DNA of 64,000 nucleotides from Theropithecus gelada (taxonomy: Eukaryota; Chordata; Mammalia; Primates; Cercopithecidae). Made by a program: the position numbers and the translations under genes. The stretch is taken from assembly GCF_003255815.1 (NCBI RefSeq), contig NC_037681.1, positions 73,247,730 to 73,311,729 on the forward strand, in the 5' to 3' direction. Of this stretch, positions 22,836 through 33,410 are shown in pieces. How positions within the stretch are numbered: the stretch's first letter is position 1; every line of letters starts with the position of its first letter. Below the pieces are notes generated by a model. That model searched no databases. It saw only the letters and a list, made by a program, of their open reading frames with translations, and was not told the DNA's origin.

Positions 22836-23185
22836 TGTATTAGTCCATTCTCACATTGCAATAAAGATATTCCCCAAAATGGGTAATTTATAAACCAAGA
22901 AGGCTTAATAGCTCACAGTTTCACAGGCTTAACAGGAAGCATGGCTAGGAGGCCTCAGGAAACTCACAGTCATGGTGAAAGGTGAGGGGGAAGCAGACAC
23001 CTTCTTCACCAGGCTTCAATAGGGAGGGTGTGCAAGAATGAGGAAGTGCCACACATTAAAATCATCAACTCTTGTGAGAACTCACTCACTATCATAGGAA
23101 CAGCATGAAGGAAACTGTCACCACGATCCAATCACCTCCCACCAGATCCCTCCCTGGATACGTGGGGATTATGGGGATTATAATT
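22836..23185 (-). repeat. 5' LTR of the first MaLR provirus, left part
   Basis: Starts 'tgtattagtccattctcac' and is interrupted after 'ggattataatt'. It continues at 27977 with 'caattcaagatgagatttg', so the two parts make one LTR. Confidence 0.95.
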
Positions 23186-23629
23186 TGTATTAGGGTTCTC
23201 CAGAGGGGCAGAACTAATAGGGTAGCTATATATACAAAAGGGAGTTTATTAAGTAGTATTAACTCACACCATCACGAGGTCCCACAATAGGTCATCTACA
23301 AGTTGAGGAGCAAGGAAGCCAGTCTGAGTTCCAAAGCTGAAGAACTTGAAGTGTGATGTTTGAGGGCAGGAAGCATCCAGCATAAAAGAAAGATGTAGGC
23401 TGGAAGGCTAAGCCAGTCTGGCCTTTTCACATTTTCCTGCCTGCTTTACATCCTGGACATGATGGTAGCTAATTAGATGGTGCTAACCCAGATTAGGTGT
23501 GGGTCTGCTTTTCCCAGCCTACTGGCTCAAATGTTAATCTCCTTTGGCAACACCCTCATAGACACATCCAAGATCAATAATTTCCATCTTTCAATCCAAT
23601 CAAGTTGACACTCAGTATTAATCATCACA
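23186..23629 (-). repeat. 3' LTR of the HERV-L provirus (MLT2 type)
   Basis: From 'tgtattagggttctccaga' to 'cagtattaatcatcaca', 444 bp. It is closely similar to its partner at 27540-27976, sharing long blocks such as 'gaggagcaaggaagccagtc'. The adjacent interior 'agtccaccccttgtcaac' is the complement of the purine-rich tract used for plus-strand priming. Confidence 0.95.
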
Positions 23630-23996
23630 AGTCCACCCCTTGTCAACTTGAACCCATACACATCTTCTGAGATCATACATAATCTTCAAATAAAGACAAT
23701 AATAAGGTCATAATTATGCCTAACATAATACAATTATCCTTCATACAATCAGAAATGAACCAATTCCCCACCCAAATGCTATTACATAAAGTTAGCAACA
23801 CTTAAATGCTGATATGAAGTCAATAAATCTTATGTCACATGATAAAGGAAATAAAATGAAGGTATTTTCTTAGAATAAGTGTATACCTGCACAAACATGT
23901 TTTTAACAAAAGGAGGAGGAAATACTCATGACAATTACAGTCCCCGTTTCTGCAATTGGTCACATGGTCATAGCTAGTATTGATGACTAATTTCTT

Positions 23997-24689
23997 CTAC
24001 CACGCATTCTGTGTTTCCTTTGCCTTGAGCAAGCACCTCAACTGGTCACTTTTTTTTTTTTTTTTTTTTTTTACCCCTGGTGGAGTGACCCAAACCATCA
24101 TTCCTGAAGGGTTGTCGCCATTTGTAGTTCTGCCTGAATTGGGCTGTTGTAGTTTCCCGTTGACATTAATCACAGGGCATGGTAATACCAAGAGATGCCC
24201 TAATGAATCTCCTGTATTTAATGCATACTCTTCCTTACCTCCATTGTGGAGTAGTAGGCTGATTTCATTTTGATAGTCCAAGTCAATCACCCCAGCCAAC
24301 ACTGTAGCTCCCTTCTTAGCCTGTTGACTTAAAGGTAGGAGGAGACCAAAGTGTCCAGGTGGCAACCTTAACTTCCCGTTTAATGGAATCACTGCTGTGT
24401 CTCCTGGTGGCAACATTCCTCCCTTTGAAACTAAGACCTCTAGGCCAGCAGAACGTAATGTCATGGGAAGAGGAAGCAGAAATTTTGCTAGTGGATCAGT
24501 AGGGGTGATGGTGAATGGTGTCGCTTCCACTTCCACCCCTTGATTATTCCCAGACCTGTGAATCCTGGCTATGGGAGAAACGGTACCATATATTGGATGC
24601 TGATTCAGAGCATACACAGCCTTCTGGAGAACTTTGTACCTGCCCTGCAAAATACTGTCACCTAGCTGGCACTGTACTTGCGACTTCAA
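23997..24689 (-). CDS. HERV-L open frame: integrase C-terminal end plus dUTPase-like domain (remnant)
   Basis: This is the longest open frame in the window (230 codons), in the position where HERV-L carries dUTPase. A dUTPase cleaves dUTP to dUMP and pyrophosphate and limits uracil in viral cDNA. Residues 1-50 look like the end of integrase. The domain then shows motif-1-like RSAGLEV (79-85), motif-2-like PGHFGLLLPLS (111-121), motif-3-like LAGVIDLDYQNE (131-142) with the key Asp-rich segment, and motif-4-like TGDSLGHLLVL (159-169). The usual Arg-Ser-Gly of motif 2 is not present, and no glycine-rich motif 5 is visible. The tail is changed by seven lysines (207-213) from a poly(A) run, then unrelated residues. 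The methionine at 24687-24689 is only the first in frame; the true protein would be part of Pol. Catalytic activity is unlikely. Confidence 0.8.
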   Translation of the reverse strand: MKSQVQCQLGDSILQGRYKVLQKAVYALNQHPIYGTVSPIARIHRSGNNQGVEVEATPFTITPTDPLAKFLLPLPMTLRSAGLEVLVSKGGMLPPGDTAVIPLNGKLRLPPGHFGLLLPLSQQAKKGATVLAGVIDLDYQNEISLLLHNGGKEEYALNTGDSLGHLLVLPCPVINVNGKLQQPNSGRTTNGDNPSGMMVWVTPPGVKKKKKKKSDQLRCLLKAKETQNAW

Positions 24690-25363
24690 AAGGCCATTCT
24701 ACCTTTCTATCAATCCAGCTGTTTCAGGATGATGAGGAACATGGTAAGACCAGTGAATTTCATGAGCCTGAGCCCACTGCTGCACTTCTTTAGCCATAAA
24801 GTGAGTACTTTGGTCAGAGACAATGCTGTGTGGAATACCATGATGGTGGATGAAACACTTTATTGAGTCCACAGATGATATTCATGGCAGAAACATTGCT
24901 TGCGGGATAGGCAAACCCATATCCAGAGTAATTTTCTATTCCACTGAGGACAAACCTCTGCCCTTTACATGAAGGAAGAGGTCCAATATACTCAATCTGT
25001 CACCAGATAGCTGACTGATCACCCCAAGGAATGGTGCCACAATGAGGGCTCAGTGTTGGTCTCTGCTGCTGACAAATTGGGTGCTCATCAGTGGCTGTAG
25101 CCAGGTTAGCTTTGATGTGTGGAAGTCCATGTTGTTGAGCCCATGTGTAACCTCCATTCCTGCCACCTTGGCCACTTTGTTCATGGGTCCATTGAGTGAT
25201 GACAGTGGTGGCTGGGGAAAGAGGCTAAGAGGTGTCCACAGAATGGGTCATTCTATTCACTTGATTATTAAGACACTTCTCTGCTGAGGTCAAACACTGG
25301 TGTGCGCTCATATAAGATACAAATATTTTCACAGTTTTTGATCACTTCAGAAAGGTCTCTACC
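24690..25363 (-). pseudogene. HERV-L integrase and RNase H tail remnant
   Basis: Read on the minus strand, the segment around 25145-25235 encodes QWTHEQSG followed by a glycine-rich stretch and YTWAQQ, typical of the HERV-L integrase N-terminal zone. Downstream (24690-25140) is the catalytic-core region with broken frames. At 25268-25363 the frame reads DLSEVIKNCENICILYERT, which I take as the RNase H-integrase linker. Stops and frameshifts disable it. Confidence 0.75.
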
Positions 25364-25760
25364 AGTCAGGGAGCCAATGTGGGGGTTCTGACAGCCACTA
25401 AGTATGTCTATGACAATTATACACTCTGGCACTGGGGAAGTGAACACAGGATGAGTCCGGGGACCCACTGTAAGTTGGACCTGAGCTAAAACTTCATTAA
25501 TTAGCTGACCTCCATAAGACCCTACTTTAACTGCAGGACCACAGTGATGTTTTGGGTCCCCTGGAATAAATGTCAGTGCAGAGCTAGTGTCTAGTAGTCT
25601 CCAAAATTTCTGATCATTTGCCTTTCCCTAATGCACAGTTACTCTGGTAAAATGCCAGAGGTCTTCTTGAGGAAGGATGGAAGAAAGATTAGCAGCATAA
25701 ATTGTCAGTGATTTAGTGGAATCCTTCCTCCAGGTGACCCAGCCTCACCTTCATTCAATG
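25364..25760 (-). pseudogene. HERV-L protease / start of pol remnant
   Basis: The minus strand encodes an aspartic-protease-like active-site triad in LLDTSSALTFIPG (DTS codons at 25583-25591), followed by FTSPVPECIIVIDILSG, the start of the protease/pol region. After HIGSLT (about 25364) the frame passes directly into the RNase H-integrase linker, so the reverse transcriptase is absent. This is a remnant only. Confidence 0.7.
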
Positions 25761-27447
25761 CGTTCTGGATCTGTAAACTGGCTCAAGTCTGGAAAGTGAT
25801 TGAGAGACCATGATTCTCTGCTTTTATAATTCAAATTAGTCTTTTGTCTATTCGACCTGGAATTTTTCTGCTTATATAAATTAAGTAGGAATGCAGTAGG
25901 CTTGCTATCAATTTTACTTCTAGGAACACTGTGATTAATTAGCCAATGCCAGAGCTTTACAGGAGTCAGACTATTCTGATTGCTGTTTTGCCTCTGCTGT
26001 CCACTATGGTAGCTATGTTCATGTTGCCTTTGAGGAGTGCCACCACTTGACCCCTGCCACCTCAGGATTCAATTATTCCCATTGTATTTAAATTTTGTAG
26101 TTGAGTGACTGCTGTTCCCACTATTAGATCTGACACACAGAGAACAGCAATTACAGGACTCTTAAAAAATGCAGGTGCTGCCCTCACAAATCTATTTCTC
26201 AAAGCATTCATCAAGGGTATATCTTCTGGATCCTCCCAGCTGGGATGAGTAGGTCTAAAGTGACTAATCCACTCCACCATCCCAATCTCCCTAAGCCTTT
26301 GGATCCCTTCCTCTTCATTAAACCAAGGAAGATCAGGCATTTCCAGTTCACTCACAGTAAGCCATCTTTTAATCCACCTTACAGCTAACTAAGTAACCAA
26401 GCAGATACCATTAGAAACTTTTTAAACTCCCTGAGTTGCAACATTAAATGCAGAGTCCCTCCTTAGTGGGCCTGAATCAATAAATTCAGCCTGATCCAAC
26501 TCTATATTCCTTCCACTATTATCCCACACCCTTAATACCCATTCTCATGCAAGTTCTCCAGATTTCTGTTTATATAAATAAGAAAAGTCAAGCAGTTCTG
26601 TTTGAGTGTAGTGCACCCCCTCATAGGTCACACTCTGAACCTCACCTCTAGGGGTCCATTAGGACTTTAGTTATAGGCCTAGAATCAAACAGGGGTGTTG
26701 GAGATAGCTCCTGAGGAGAATCAACATTATTTTGCCCGGAAACTTCCTCAGGGGAGGCCGTCACTGTTGCTTCAGGCAGCACAGGGTTTAATCTCCTCAG
26801 ACAAAGGTGGGAAGGCTGATAGCAGCATGGGTTGGGGAGGGGGTGTTGCCACTACGGGGGATGGGGAAGTTGTTTCTTCTGGCAAAAAAGGTTCATCAGA
26901 GTTTACAAGCTCAGTGTCCCCAGCTTCATCAGGGTCCTCCCACATGTCCCCATTCCAAGTTACAGGGTCCTTTTCTTTTCCAGTCAATGCCCTCACTTTA
27001 ACAGTAGACACCTGGCGAGGCTGTGCATGCACTTTTCATTGCAGGTCAGCTGCTTGCTTGATAAGAGCTTATGTCTGATTTCCACAATTTAAACTCTGTC
27101 TCTCTACAGGAGATAAGACTCTCACTCAGGGAAATCTTAGCAGCTTTGAGTCTCAATATCTGCTTCTGAAACCAGGAGACAGAATCCCTGAGTTCATCAT
27201 TTTCTTTCATCACTTTGTCCAGTGAACTTAGGAGCAACCAACCAACTTCATTATTTTCCATGGGTCTCCACATATAGTCAAAGGTTTTATGTATAGAGTC
27301 ACTAAACTCCTTGGCTCTTACAAGCAGTGAATCAGGAGTGACAAGTGCATTTATTTTGTATAACTCTCTAAACAGTTCATAACAAGGACTACCAGTTTTC
27401 TCCATACTATTAAAAGTAGAATCCTTAGCATTTTTGCATCTAATCAT
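25761..27447 (-). pseudogene. HERV-L gag remnant in several frames
   Basis: Three separate minus-strand frames lie in gag order. 27046-27447 (133 codons) is the N-terminal part, with a helical, charged stretch LDKVMKENDELRDSVSWF. 26772-27032 (86 codons) is an acidic, proline-rich linker. 26062-26355 (97 codons) is capsid-like, with PWFNEEEGIQRLREIGMVEW. They are separated by frameshifts and stops, so no full Gag can be made. Residues 25761-26061 hold the decayed 3' end of gag. Confidence 0.8.
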
Positions 27448-27519
27448 ATTAAGCAGCCAAAGCCAGAAACCCCAAAACTAATGAAAGAACTCTCTCCTTA
27501 CTATTCTTTTCCTTGAGAA

Positions 27520-27534
27520 CCACTCCTGGTACCA
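27520..27534 (-). promoter_or_regulatory. HERV-L primer binding site, tRNA-Leu
   Basis: On the minus strand this reads 'tggtaccaggagtgg', matching the 3' end of a leucine tRNA including the TGG for its CCA tail. It starts five bases after the 5' LTR edge, as expected for the minus-strand DNA priming site that gives HERV-L its name. Confidence 0.9.
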
Positions 27535-27539
27535 AAATC

Positions 27540-27976
27540 TGTATTAGTCAGAGTTCTCTAGAGGGACAGAACTATGGTATATATATGTATTTTAGTTTAT
27601 TAAGTAGTATTAACTCACACCATCACAAGGTCCCACAATAGGTCATCTACAAGTTGAGGAGCAAGGAAGCCAGTCTGAGTTCCAAAGCTGAAGAACTTGA
27701 AGTGTGATGTTTGAGGGCAGGAAGAATCCAGCATGAAAGAAAGATGTAGGCTGGGAGGTTAAGCCAGTCTAGCCTTTTCACGTTTTCCTGCCTGCTTTAC
27801 AACCTGGCCATGCTGGGAGTTAATTAGATGGTACCTGCCCAGATTAGGTGTGGGTCTGCCTTTCTCAGCCCACTGACTCAAATGTTAATCTCCTTTGGCG
27901 ACATCCTCACAGACACATCCAGGATCAATATTTTGCATCCTTCAATCCAATCAAGTTGACAATATTAACCATCACA
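27540..27976 (-). repeat. 5' LTR of the HERV-L provirus (MLT2 type)
   Basis: Begins 'tgtattagtcagagttctc' and ends 'gacaatattaaccatcaca', 437 bp. The 3' end lacks the 'ctcag' found in its partner near 23611, a small deletion. Both LTR edges show the retroviral TG...CA ends. Confidence 0.95.
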
Positions 27977-28021
27977 CAATTCAAGATGAGATTTGGGTGA
28001 GGATACAGCCAAACCATATCA
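27977..28021 (-). repeat. 5' LTR of the first MaLR provirus, right part
   Basis: 'caattcaagatgagatttg' to 'gccaaaccatatca', the continuation of the LTR split at 23185. Confidence 0.95.
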
Positions 28022-28026
28022 TTCTT

Positions 28027-28590
28027 TGAAACATTTCCCAGCAATATGTGGACAATGACTGCTTAAAGCGAACTCAGTCAATATAGGAAAGATAGTCTTA
28101 GAAAATTTGGAGAACCTGGTCTTGGACATAGAATCTTACAACTGAAATTATTCCATTTAAATAGTACTTTTTAGAGTCTAAATTGTACATGGGACTATAC
28201 ATAGAGTATTCAGCTATATAGTTACTATTAAATGAAATTAAGTCAGATTCTGGGAATTTTGGGAACAATATGTAAAACAGAGTATATATCCTAGAGGAAG
28301 TTGTAATATGGGAAGACATGGGAAAATAGATATGGATATGTGGTGAATGATACAGAAAACAAATACTAGAATCCAAATGTTGAAGGAGTCACATGAAAAC
28401 ACACATTAGGGAGAATTTGTTTCTGCCTATTAAAATGCCAGAAGTGCTATGCCAAAGAAGGCTGTATAATAGGTCCACATGTTAACTAGATTTTTAAGAA
28501 AAATCCAAGTTTGGTAAGTAATGAAATATATTATAAAGTCTTTCCAGGAGGAGAAAATTTCATAAGCAAATCCATGGGATCTTGAAACAA
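28027..28590. other. unassigned interval
   Basis: No gene or named repeat. Minus frames at 28098-28376 and 28430-28627 show no motif. Confidence 0.45.
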
Positions 28591-28593
28591 TGT

Positions 28594-29092
28594 CACATGG
28601 ATTAGTTTCTTGTAGCTGTTGTAACAAATTAGCACAAACTTAGTGGCTGAATACAACATAAATGTATTGCTTTATGTTCTGTGGGCCAGAAGTCCAAAAT
28701 CAGTATCACTGGACTGGAGTAAAGTGTTCGCTGGGCCATGCTGTCTTTGGGGACTAAAGGATGAATCCATTCCTTGCCTTGTCCAGCTTCTGGTCACTGC
28801 CAACATTACTTGGCTTATGGCTACATCACTCCAATCTATGCCCAGTGGATCACACCGCCTTCTTCTCTTCTTCCTCTTCTTCTGTGTGTCTCAAATCTCC
28901 CTTGTCTCCTTCTTATAAGAATACATGTTATTCACAGTGAGCCCACCAAGAAAACCCGAGAATCTCTTCACCTCAAAATTATTTTCTTAATTACATCTGT
29001 AAACACACGTTCTCAAATCAGGTAATATTTACATGTTCCACGGATTAGGACCGGATATCTTTGGGGGCCATTATTCAGTTTATTACACTGTG
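28594..29092 (-). mobile_element. MLT1 (C/D-like) MaLR LTR
   Basis: Well-ordered inverted LTR landmarks: 'attagtttcttgtagctg', 'acaaattagcacaaac', 'ccagaagtccaaaatcag', 'cattccttgccttgtccag', 'tggcttatggctacatcac', 'tccttcttataagaatac', 'cttaattacatctgtaaac' and 'attcagtttattacactg'. The full span is about 500 bp. The 91- and 83-codon frames inside it are incidental. Confidence 0.88.
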
Positions 29093-29630
29093 TTTAGCAA
29101 GCCTTATGATCAGGCAGAATGTCCAGATTTCTGTGCTGTTGTATTACATTGAGATCCAGATAATTTTTATAGCAATTATTAAAACGTTTCAGCCAGTGAT
29201 CAATGAATTATATCGCCAAATATTTCTTAAACGCATGACTGTGATTTTCAAAGTTTATTATTTGGCAATTGGAACATTCTATAGCCATGCAACAATCAAT
29301 TCCTGAATATTTGACTTTGCTAATTTGGCAGCTACATTTCTACTGGAGAAAGGGAGAGAAAAGTGAAAGATTCAGAAGACAAAATGGGCATAATATATGA
29401 GGAGCAAAGCTGGGCAAGAAGAGCAGTGAGAAAGAAACAGAAGAGGGGAAAGTGGGAAAAGGAGAATGGGGAGTCAAATTAAGTGTTTTGAAAATAAAAC
29501 TAATTTTCTAATTAATACAACAACATATCTATTCTAAAAATTAATATACTATATGAAAATAGAATCAGCCATAATCCTTCTTAAAATTTTAATAAATATT
29601 CTTTTAAACATGCTAAACAAAGGAGATTTT
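29093..29630. other. unassigned interval
   Basis: No recognised feature. A purine-rich patch lies at 29340-29470. Confidence 0.4.
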
Positions 29631-29631
29631 C

Positions 29632-29694
29632 AACACACACACACCCCTACACATACACACAGACACACACACACACATACACACACATACATGA
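29632..29694. repeat. (CA)n microsatellite, imperfect
   Basis: CA dinucleotides with interspersed CT, TA and GA variants, about 62 bp. Confidence 0.95.
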
Positions 29695-30435
29695 AGCCTG
29701 TTTTGCACGAATGGGATCATTTTTTGTTTTCTGTTTTCTTTCTTCAGCTCTTTGTTGTGCAAACCTTCACATGTTAATAAACATGAATATATATAATTAA
29801 TTATAATAGCATAGTGCTTTAGTATCATTTAAGTTTTGTACAGTTTATCACAAAAGTAGATAATTCTTAAATAAGTATCTTTTCATGAATATTCTTACAT
29901 TCCCATGCAATTAGTTACTTTAGATATTATTCCAAAGGTAGAATTGCTAGTTGAAGACAATGCTTGGTACTTTCAATGTTTTTAATTTTTCAAAATATAA
30001 AATGTGAAATATTTAGTTTGTATTTGTGGTGGCCAGCAACATTAAACATCTAATTCATTGGTTATTGTATATTTCAATATACTCTGTAAATTGCATGTTT
30101 CTACAGTAATGTTTCATATATTTCTTATTGATTCATTAACCAGCTCTCTATACTAGAAACACTAGCCCAATAATATATATTTTACAATAATTTTATAAGT
30201 TTATTGTTTGTTATAATTTTATTTATAGTATACATATGCTTTTAATTGTTACAACACAATCATTACAAAATACATACTGTAGATTTAAATTTTCAATACT
30301 TACATATAGGGTAATTTTCAGAAGATGGTAGTAGTGGCAACATAGTATTATATTTTTGCTGAGTTTCACTATATAAACACATAGAACAATAGGATAGTGC
30401 AGGGTGCAGAGGTAGTCTATACGACCACCCTCCCT
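29695..30435. other. AT-rich interval, possibly old L1 3' sequence
   Basis: Fragments such as 'aaaggtagaattgctag' (29935) resemble antisense L1 3' UTR, but there are too few landmarks to call an element. Confidence 0.3.
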
Positions 30436-31010
30436 TTTAACACCAGTTGCAAGTTTGTAGGTTCCCTAGAGTATCTTCAGTTATGATAATTCACTAGGAG
30501 GAGTAATTCACAAGGAGAACTCACAGAAAACACTGAAAGCAGTTATACTCATGGTTGTGATTCATTAGAGTGAAACAATGTAAATTAAAATCAGTCAAGG
30601 GAAGAAATGCATGGGAAGTCCAGGAATGGACCACATGTGGAGCTTTCAGTTGTCCTCTTCCAGGAGAGTTACTGATAGCATTAAATTCTTCCAGAATAAT
30701 ACGTGAAAACATACTTGGAATACTGCCAATTGGGAAAGCTCACTTGAACCCTGGGTCAGAGATTTCACTGTGGTTGGTAAAACACATGGTTGACTGTTCA
30801 CATGACTCAGCATAAGTCTGCAGCTTCTCTGGGGGTCGAGCTGATACCACATGACTCAAAGCCCCCATGAATGAATCACACAGTTATATTATGGGTTTGG
30901 TTCAAGGCTCCCAAGTAAGCAAAAACACTCTTGTAAGACAGGGCATTCCAGGGGTTTAGCGATCACCTCTCAGGAGCCAAGAGTAAAGGATAGAGCTATC
31001 TTTTGTTAAG
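30436..31010 (-). mobile_element. candidate ancient ERV LTR, family unassigned
   Basis: The layout 'aggttccctagagtatc', 'ctcacagaaaacactgaaag', 'tggagctttcagttgtcc', 'gaaagctcacttgaaccctg' and 'tcaggagccaagag' resembles an inverted ERV LTR. I cannot name it or find a target duplication. Frames at 30521-30852 on both strands are incidental. Confidence 0.4.
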
Positions 31011-31797
31011 GTCATTTTTTTACTACACAGATAGCAAAACCAAAATTCCAAAGCCAGTATTACCAAAATGGCTAAGTAACAAGATACCACCATGAATCCT
31101 GCTCTGTGCAGGAGAAAACAAAGGGAAGCAAGGGAATATGTGACAGACCTGAAAACTATAAAATTATTAATGGGTACTCATTTGAAAGCCAACCTAAGGA
31201 CGGCACAAGATATTGGAAGGAATTTCAATTTCCCAATAGCAATCAAGTATAGTTAATCCAAAAATATAGATCAGTATGGGATGCTTAACATTTTCACAGG
31301 AGCACATCCTTGGACATCTTAGAGAATTAGATTCAGAAAGCCAGAAATGACCAGAGACACATTGTTATAAAAATGCAAAAATACACATTCCATTAAGAGT
31401 ACAAAAATGAGACCATATGCTAAAAATCTTTTAACTATTTTCAGTTATTATTTTAGTGCTAGTAGTAATGGTGGTGTTATTCTGAAGTTATTTTTTGTAA
31501 TGCAAGATAAAAAAAAAACACAAGTAATTATATGATACACAAATTCTATGAGTAAAGATACCTGTGAGACTTATTCTGTCTGTGGGAGATGAAAAAACAG
31601 ACACAGATAGAGGAAACTAAATAAATATCCTATAATCACATCTGAATTGAAAACAGTTACTGATTCAGAACCAATGGGCATACCTAACATCCAGACCATG
31701 GCCTTGATATATACATTCCTACGAAGTGGAAAATGAAAAATATCACACTCCAGACTGAAGCAAGAAAAGGACAAAATATGCCTAGAATATATATAAT
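31011..31797. other. unassigned interval
   Basis: No recognised feature. Confidence 0.4.
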
Positions 31798-31878
31798 ATT
31801 TGATAATAAGAGACTATCAAAGACTAATACAGTAAATATCTGTATTATTTGATAACAAGAGACTATCGAAGACTAATA
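31798..31878. repeat. two-copy tandem duplication, period 49
   Basis: The 32-base core starting 'atttgataa' and containing 'aagagactatc' occurs at 31798-31829 and 31847-31878 with two differences. The spacer is 17 bases. Confidence 0.9.
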
Positions 31879-31899
31879 GAGTTATGTTTAAAGTATAAT

Positions 31900-32185
31900 T
31901 ATCCCTCAGTAGAGATGGGGAATATGTGAAAAATTAGTTCCAGGACCCCATGCACACCAAAATCCCCACATACTCAAATCCATCAGTTGGTTCTGTGGAA
32001 CTGGCTGACTTAAAAAGTCAGCCCTCCACTAAGCAAGTTTTACGTCCCTAAAATACTGTATTCTCCATCTGAATTTAGATGAAAAAAAATCCGTGTATAA
32101 GTTTCCCATACCCAAAATACCGTATTTTCCATCTGTGTTTGGATCTGCACTGTTCAAACACGTGTTCCTTAAAGGTCAACTGTAT
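31900..32185. mobile_element. non-autonomous Tigger-type DNA transposon (MER2/MER8-like)
   Basis: One end carries 'ggttccaggaccccatg'-like sequence typical of Tigger2/MER2. The other end, read in reverse, begins 'cagttgacctttaaggaac', typical of Tigger3-like inverted repeats, next to TA. The inner part has a near-duplicate 'aaaatactgtattctccatc' / 'aaaataccgtattttccatc'. The subfamily is uncertain. Confidence 0.65.
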
Positions 32186-33030
32186 ATTGTTGCTAAATTA
32201 AAGACACTACAATGGCCGCAGAGTAGCAAATTGAGCACCAATACATAAAATCTCTGCAAATGATCAAAACACATAAAATATGTTTAAATCTATCAATCCA
32301 TAAGGATACTAAAACTCTAGTTAATTTGGAGGATGCAAGAGAACCATCTTTTTATTTTCAGAACAAATAACTAAATAAAATAGTTTTTTAAAAATTACCC
32401 TGATATTCCCATCCAAACTGCACCACTAGGTAACCATATAAAAATTAAGGTAATGTTTCTCCTTAAAAGTGTATTTCAACAAATAAATGATGAAAGAATG
32501 ATAGAATTGGAATATCATTATTTGGCTACCTTTATTAAATTAATGGATTGAGTCATTAAGACTCAGTGTATTCTGACATCACATGAAAGAAGAGATAATC
32601 AGACATCATGAGTTAGCTTTGTCCAGAAGAAATGTAATACAGGCACATATATATAATTTTAAATTTTCTAGTAACCTCATTTAAAAAATGTACTAGTCCT
32701 CAAAATCCAGTGTATATCCTATATGAATCATATGCTTCAATTTATATATGAGCTCCCATTTTAAGGGTTCAATAACCGCATGTGATAGTAGGTACTATAT
32801 TGGATGGAGCCATCATGTGCTTCATAATCAAAAAAGTAAAGCACTTAAAAAGAAGCATTACCAAGGTAAATTGAACTGTAATCTAACTGAGCTTATATAT
32901 CAAAATATACAGAAACTATATTTTTTTTAAAAAAAGGAACACTAGAGTGGCACCATGCAAATGAAATCACGAACATGCAGACTGTGAGAAACCCCATGGA
33001 ACAAGTAATATGGTGGCTTTAAGAGACAAA
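32186..33030. other. unassigned AT-rich interval
   Basis: No named repeat or gene recognised. Confidence 0.4.
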
Positions 33031-33031
33031 T

Positions 33032-33325
33032 TGAGGCTGGGCACAGTGGCCCATGTCTGTAATGCCAGCACTTTGGGAGGCTGAAGTGGGCAGATCACAA
33101 GCTCAGGAGTTCAAGACCAGCCTGGCCAACATGGCAAAACCCCGTCTCTACTAACAACACAAAAATTAACTTGGCATGGTGGCACTTTCCTGTAATCCCA
33201 GCTACTCGGGAGGCTGAGGCAGGAGAACTGCTTGAACCGGGACCTGGGAGGCAGAGTTTGCAGTGAGCTGAGATCATACCACTGCACTCCAGCCTGGGTT
33301 ACAGGGCGAGACTCCATCTCTATAA
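33032..33325 (+). mobile_element. AluS/J-type SINE
   Basis: Sense Alu from 'ggctgggcacagtggccca' to 'gcgagactccatctctataa'. Divergence is high. The A-tail has turned into a GA-rich repeat (33330-33410). Confidence 0.92.
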
Positions 33326-33329
33326 AACG

Positions 33330-33410
33330 TGAGAGAGAGACAGAGAGAGAGAGAGACAGAGAGAGAGAAAAAAAAACAAAACAAAACGAAGAGAAGAGAG
33401 AAAGAGAAAT
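33330..33410. repeat. (GA)n / purine-rich low-complexity tract
   Basis: GAGA repeats with CAGA variants, then an A/G-rich tail. It generates spurious Arg/Glu-rich and Ser/Leu-rich frames on the two strands. Confidence 0.9.

Larger units (their letters stand above)
23186..27976 (-). mobile_element. HERV-L provirus, internally deleted, inserted in a MaLR LTR
   Basis: A 4.79-kb ERV class III element with two inverted MLT2-type LTRs (23186-23629 and 27540-27976), a tRNA-Leu primer site, gag remnants, a protease remnant, integrase pieces and a dUTPase-like frame, all in provirus order on the minus strand. The target duplication is 'taatt' (23181-23185) and 'caatt' (27977-27981), one mismatch; the MaLR context shows that 'caatt' was original. 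HERV-L lacks env and carries dUTPase downstream of integrase, which fits what is seen. Reverse transcriptase and most of RNase H are missing. It cannot replicate. Confidence 0.95.
20864..28026 (-). mobile_element. complete MaLR provirus (MST/THE1 type) carrying an HERV-L provirus
   Basis: The element spans 20869-28021 and is flanked by the exact 5-bp duplication 'ttctt' at 20864-20868 and 28022-28026. It is on the minus strand: the 3' LTR is at 20869-21260, the interior at 21261-22835, and the 5' LTR at 22836-23185 plus 27977-28021. The 5' LTR was split by a later HERV-L insertion. Without that insertion the element would be about 2.4 kb. MaLRs are non-autonomous ERV-L-dependent retrotransposons whose interior carries only a gag-like remnant. 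Confidence 0.95.

Noticed and set aside
23105..23290. Frame spanning the MaLR/HERV-L boundary
   Set aside because: It crosses two unrelated elements at an insertion joint, so it cannot be an original gene.
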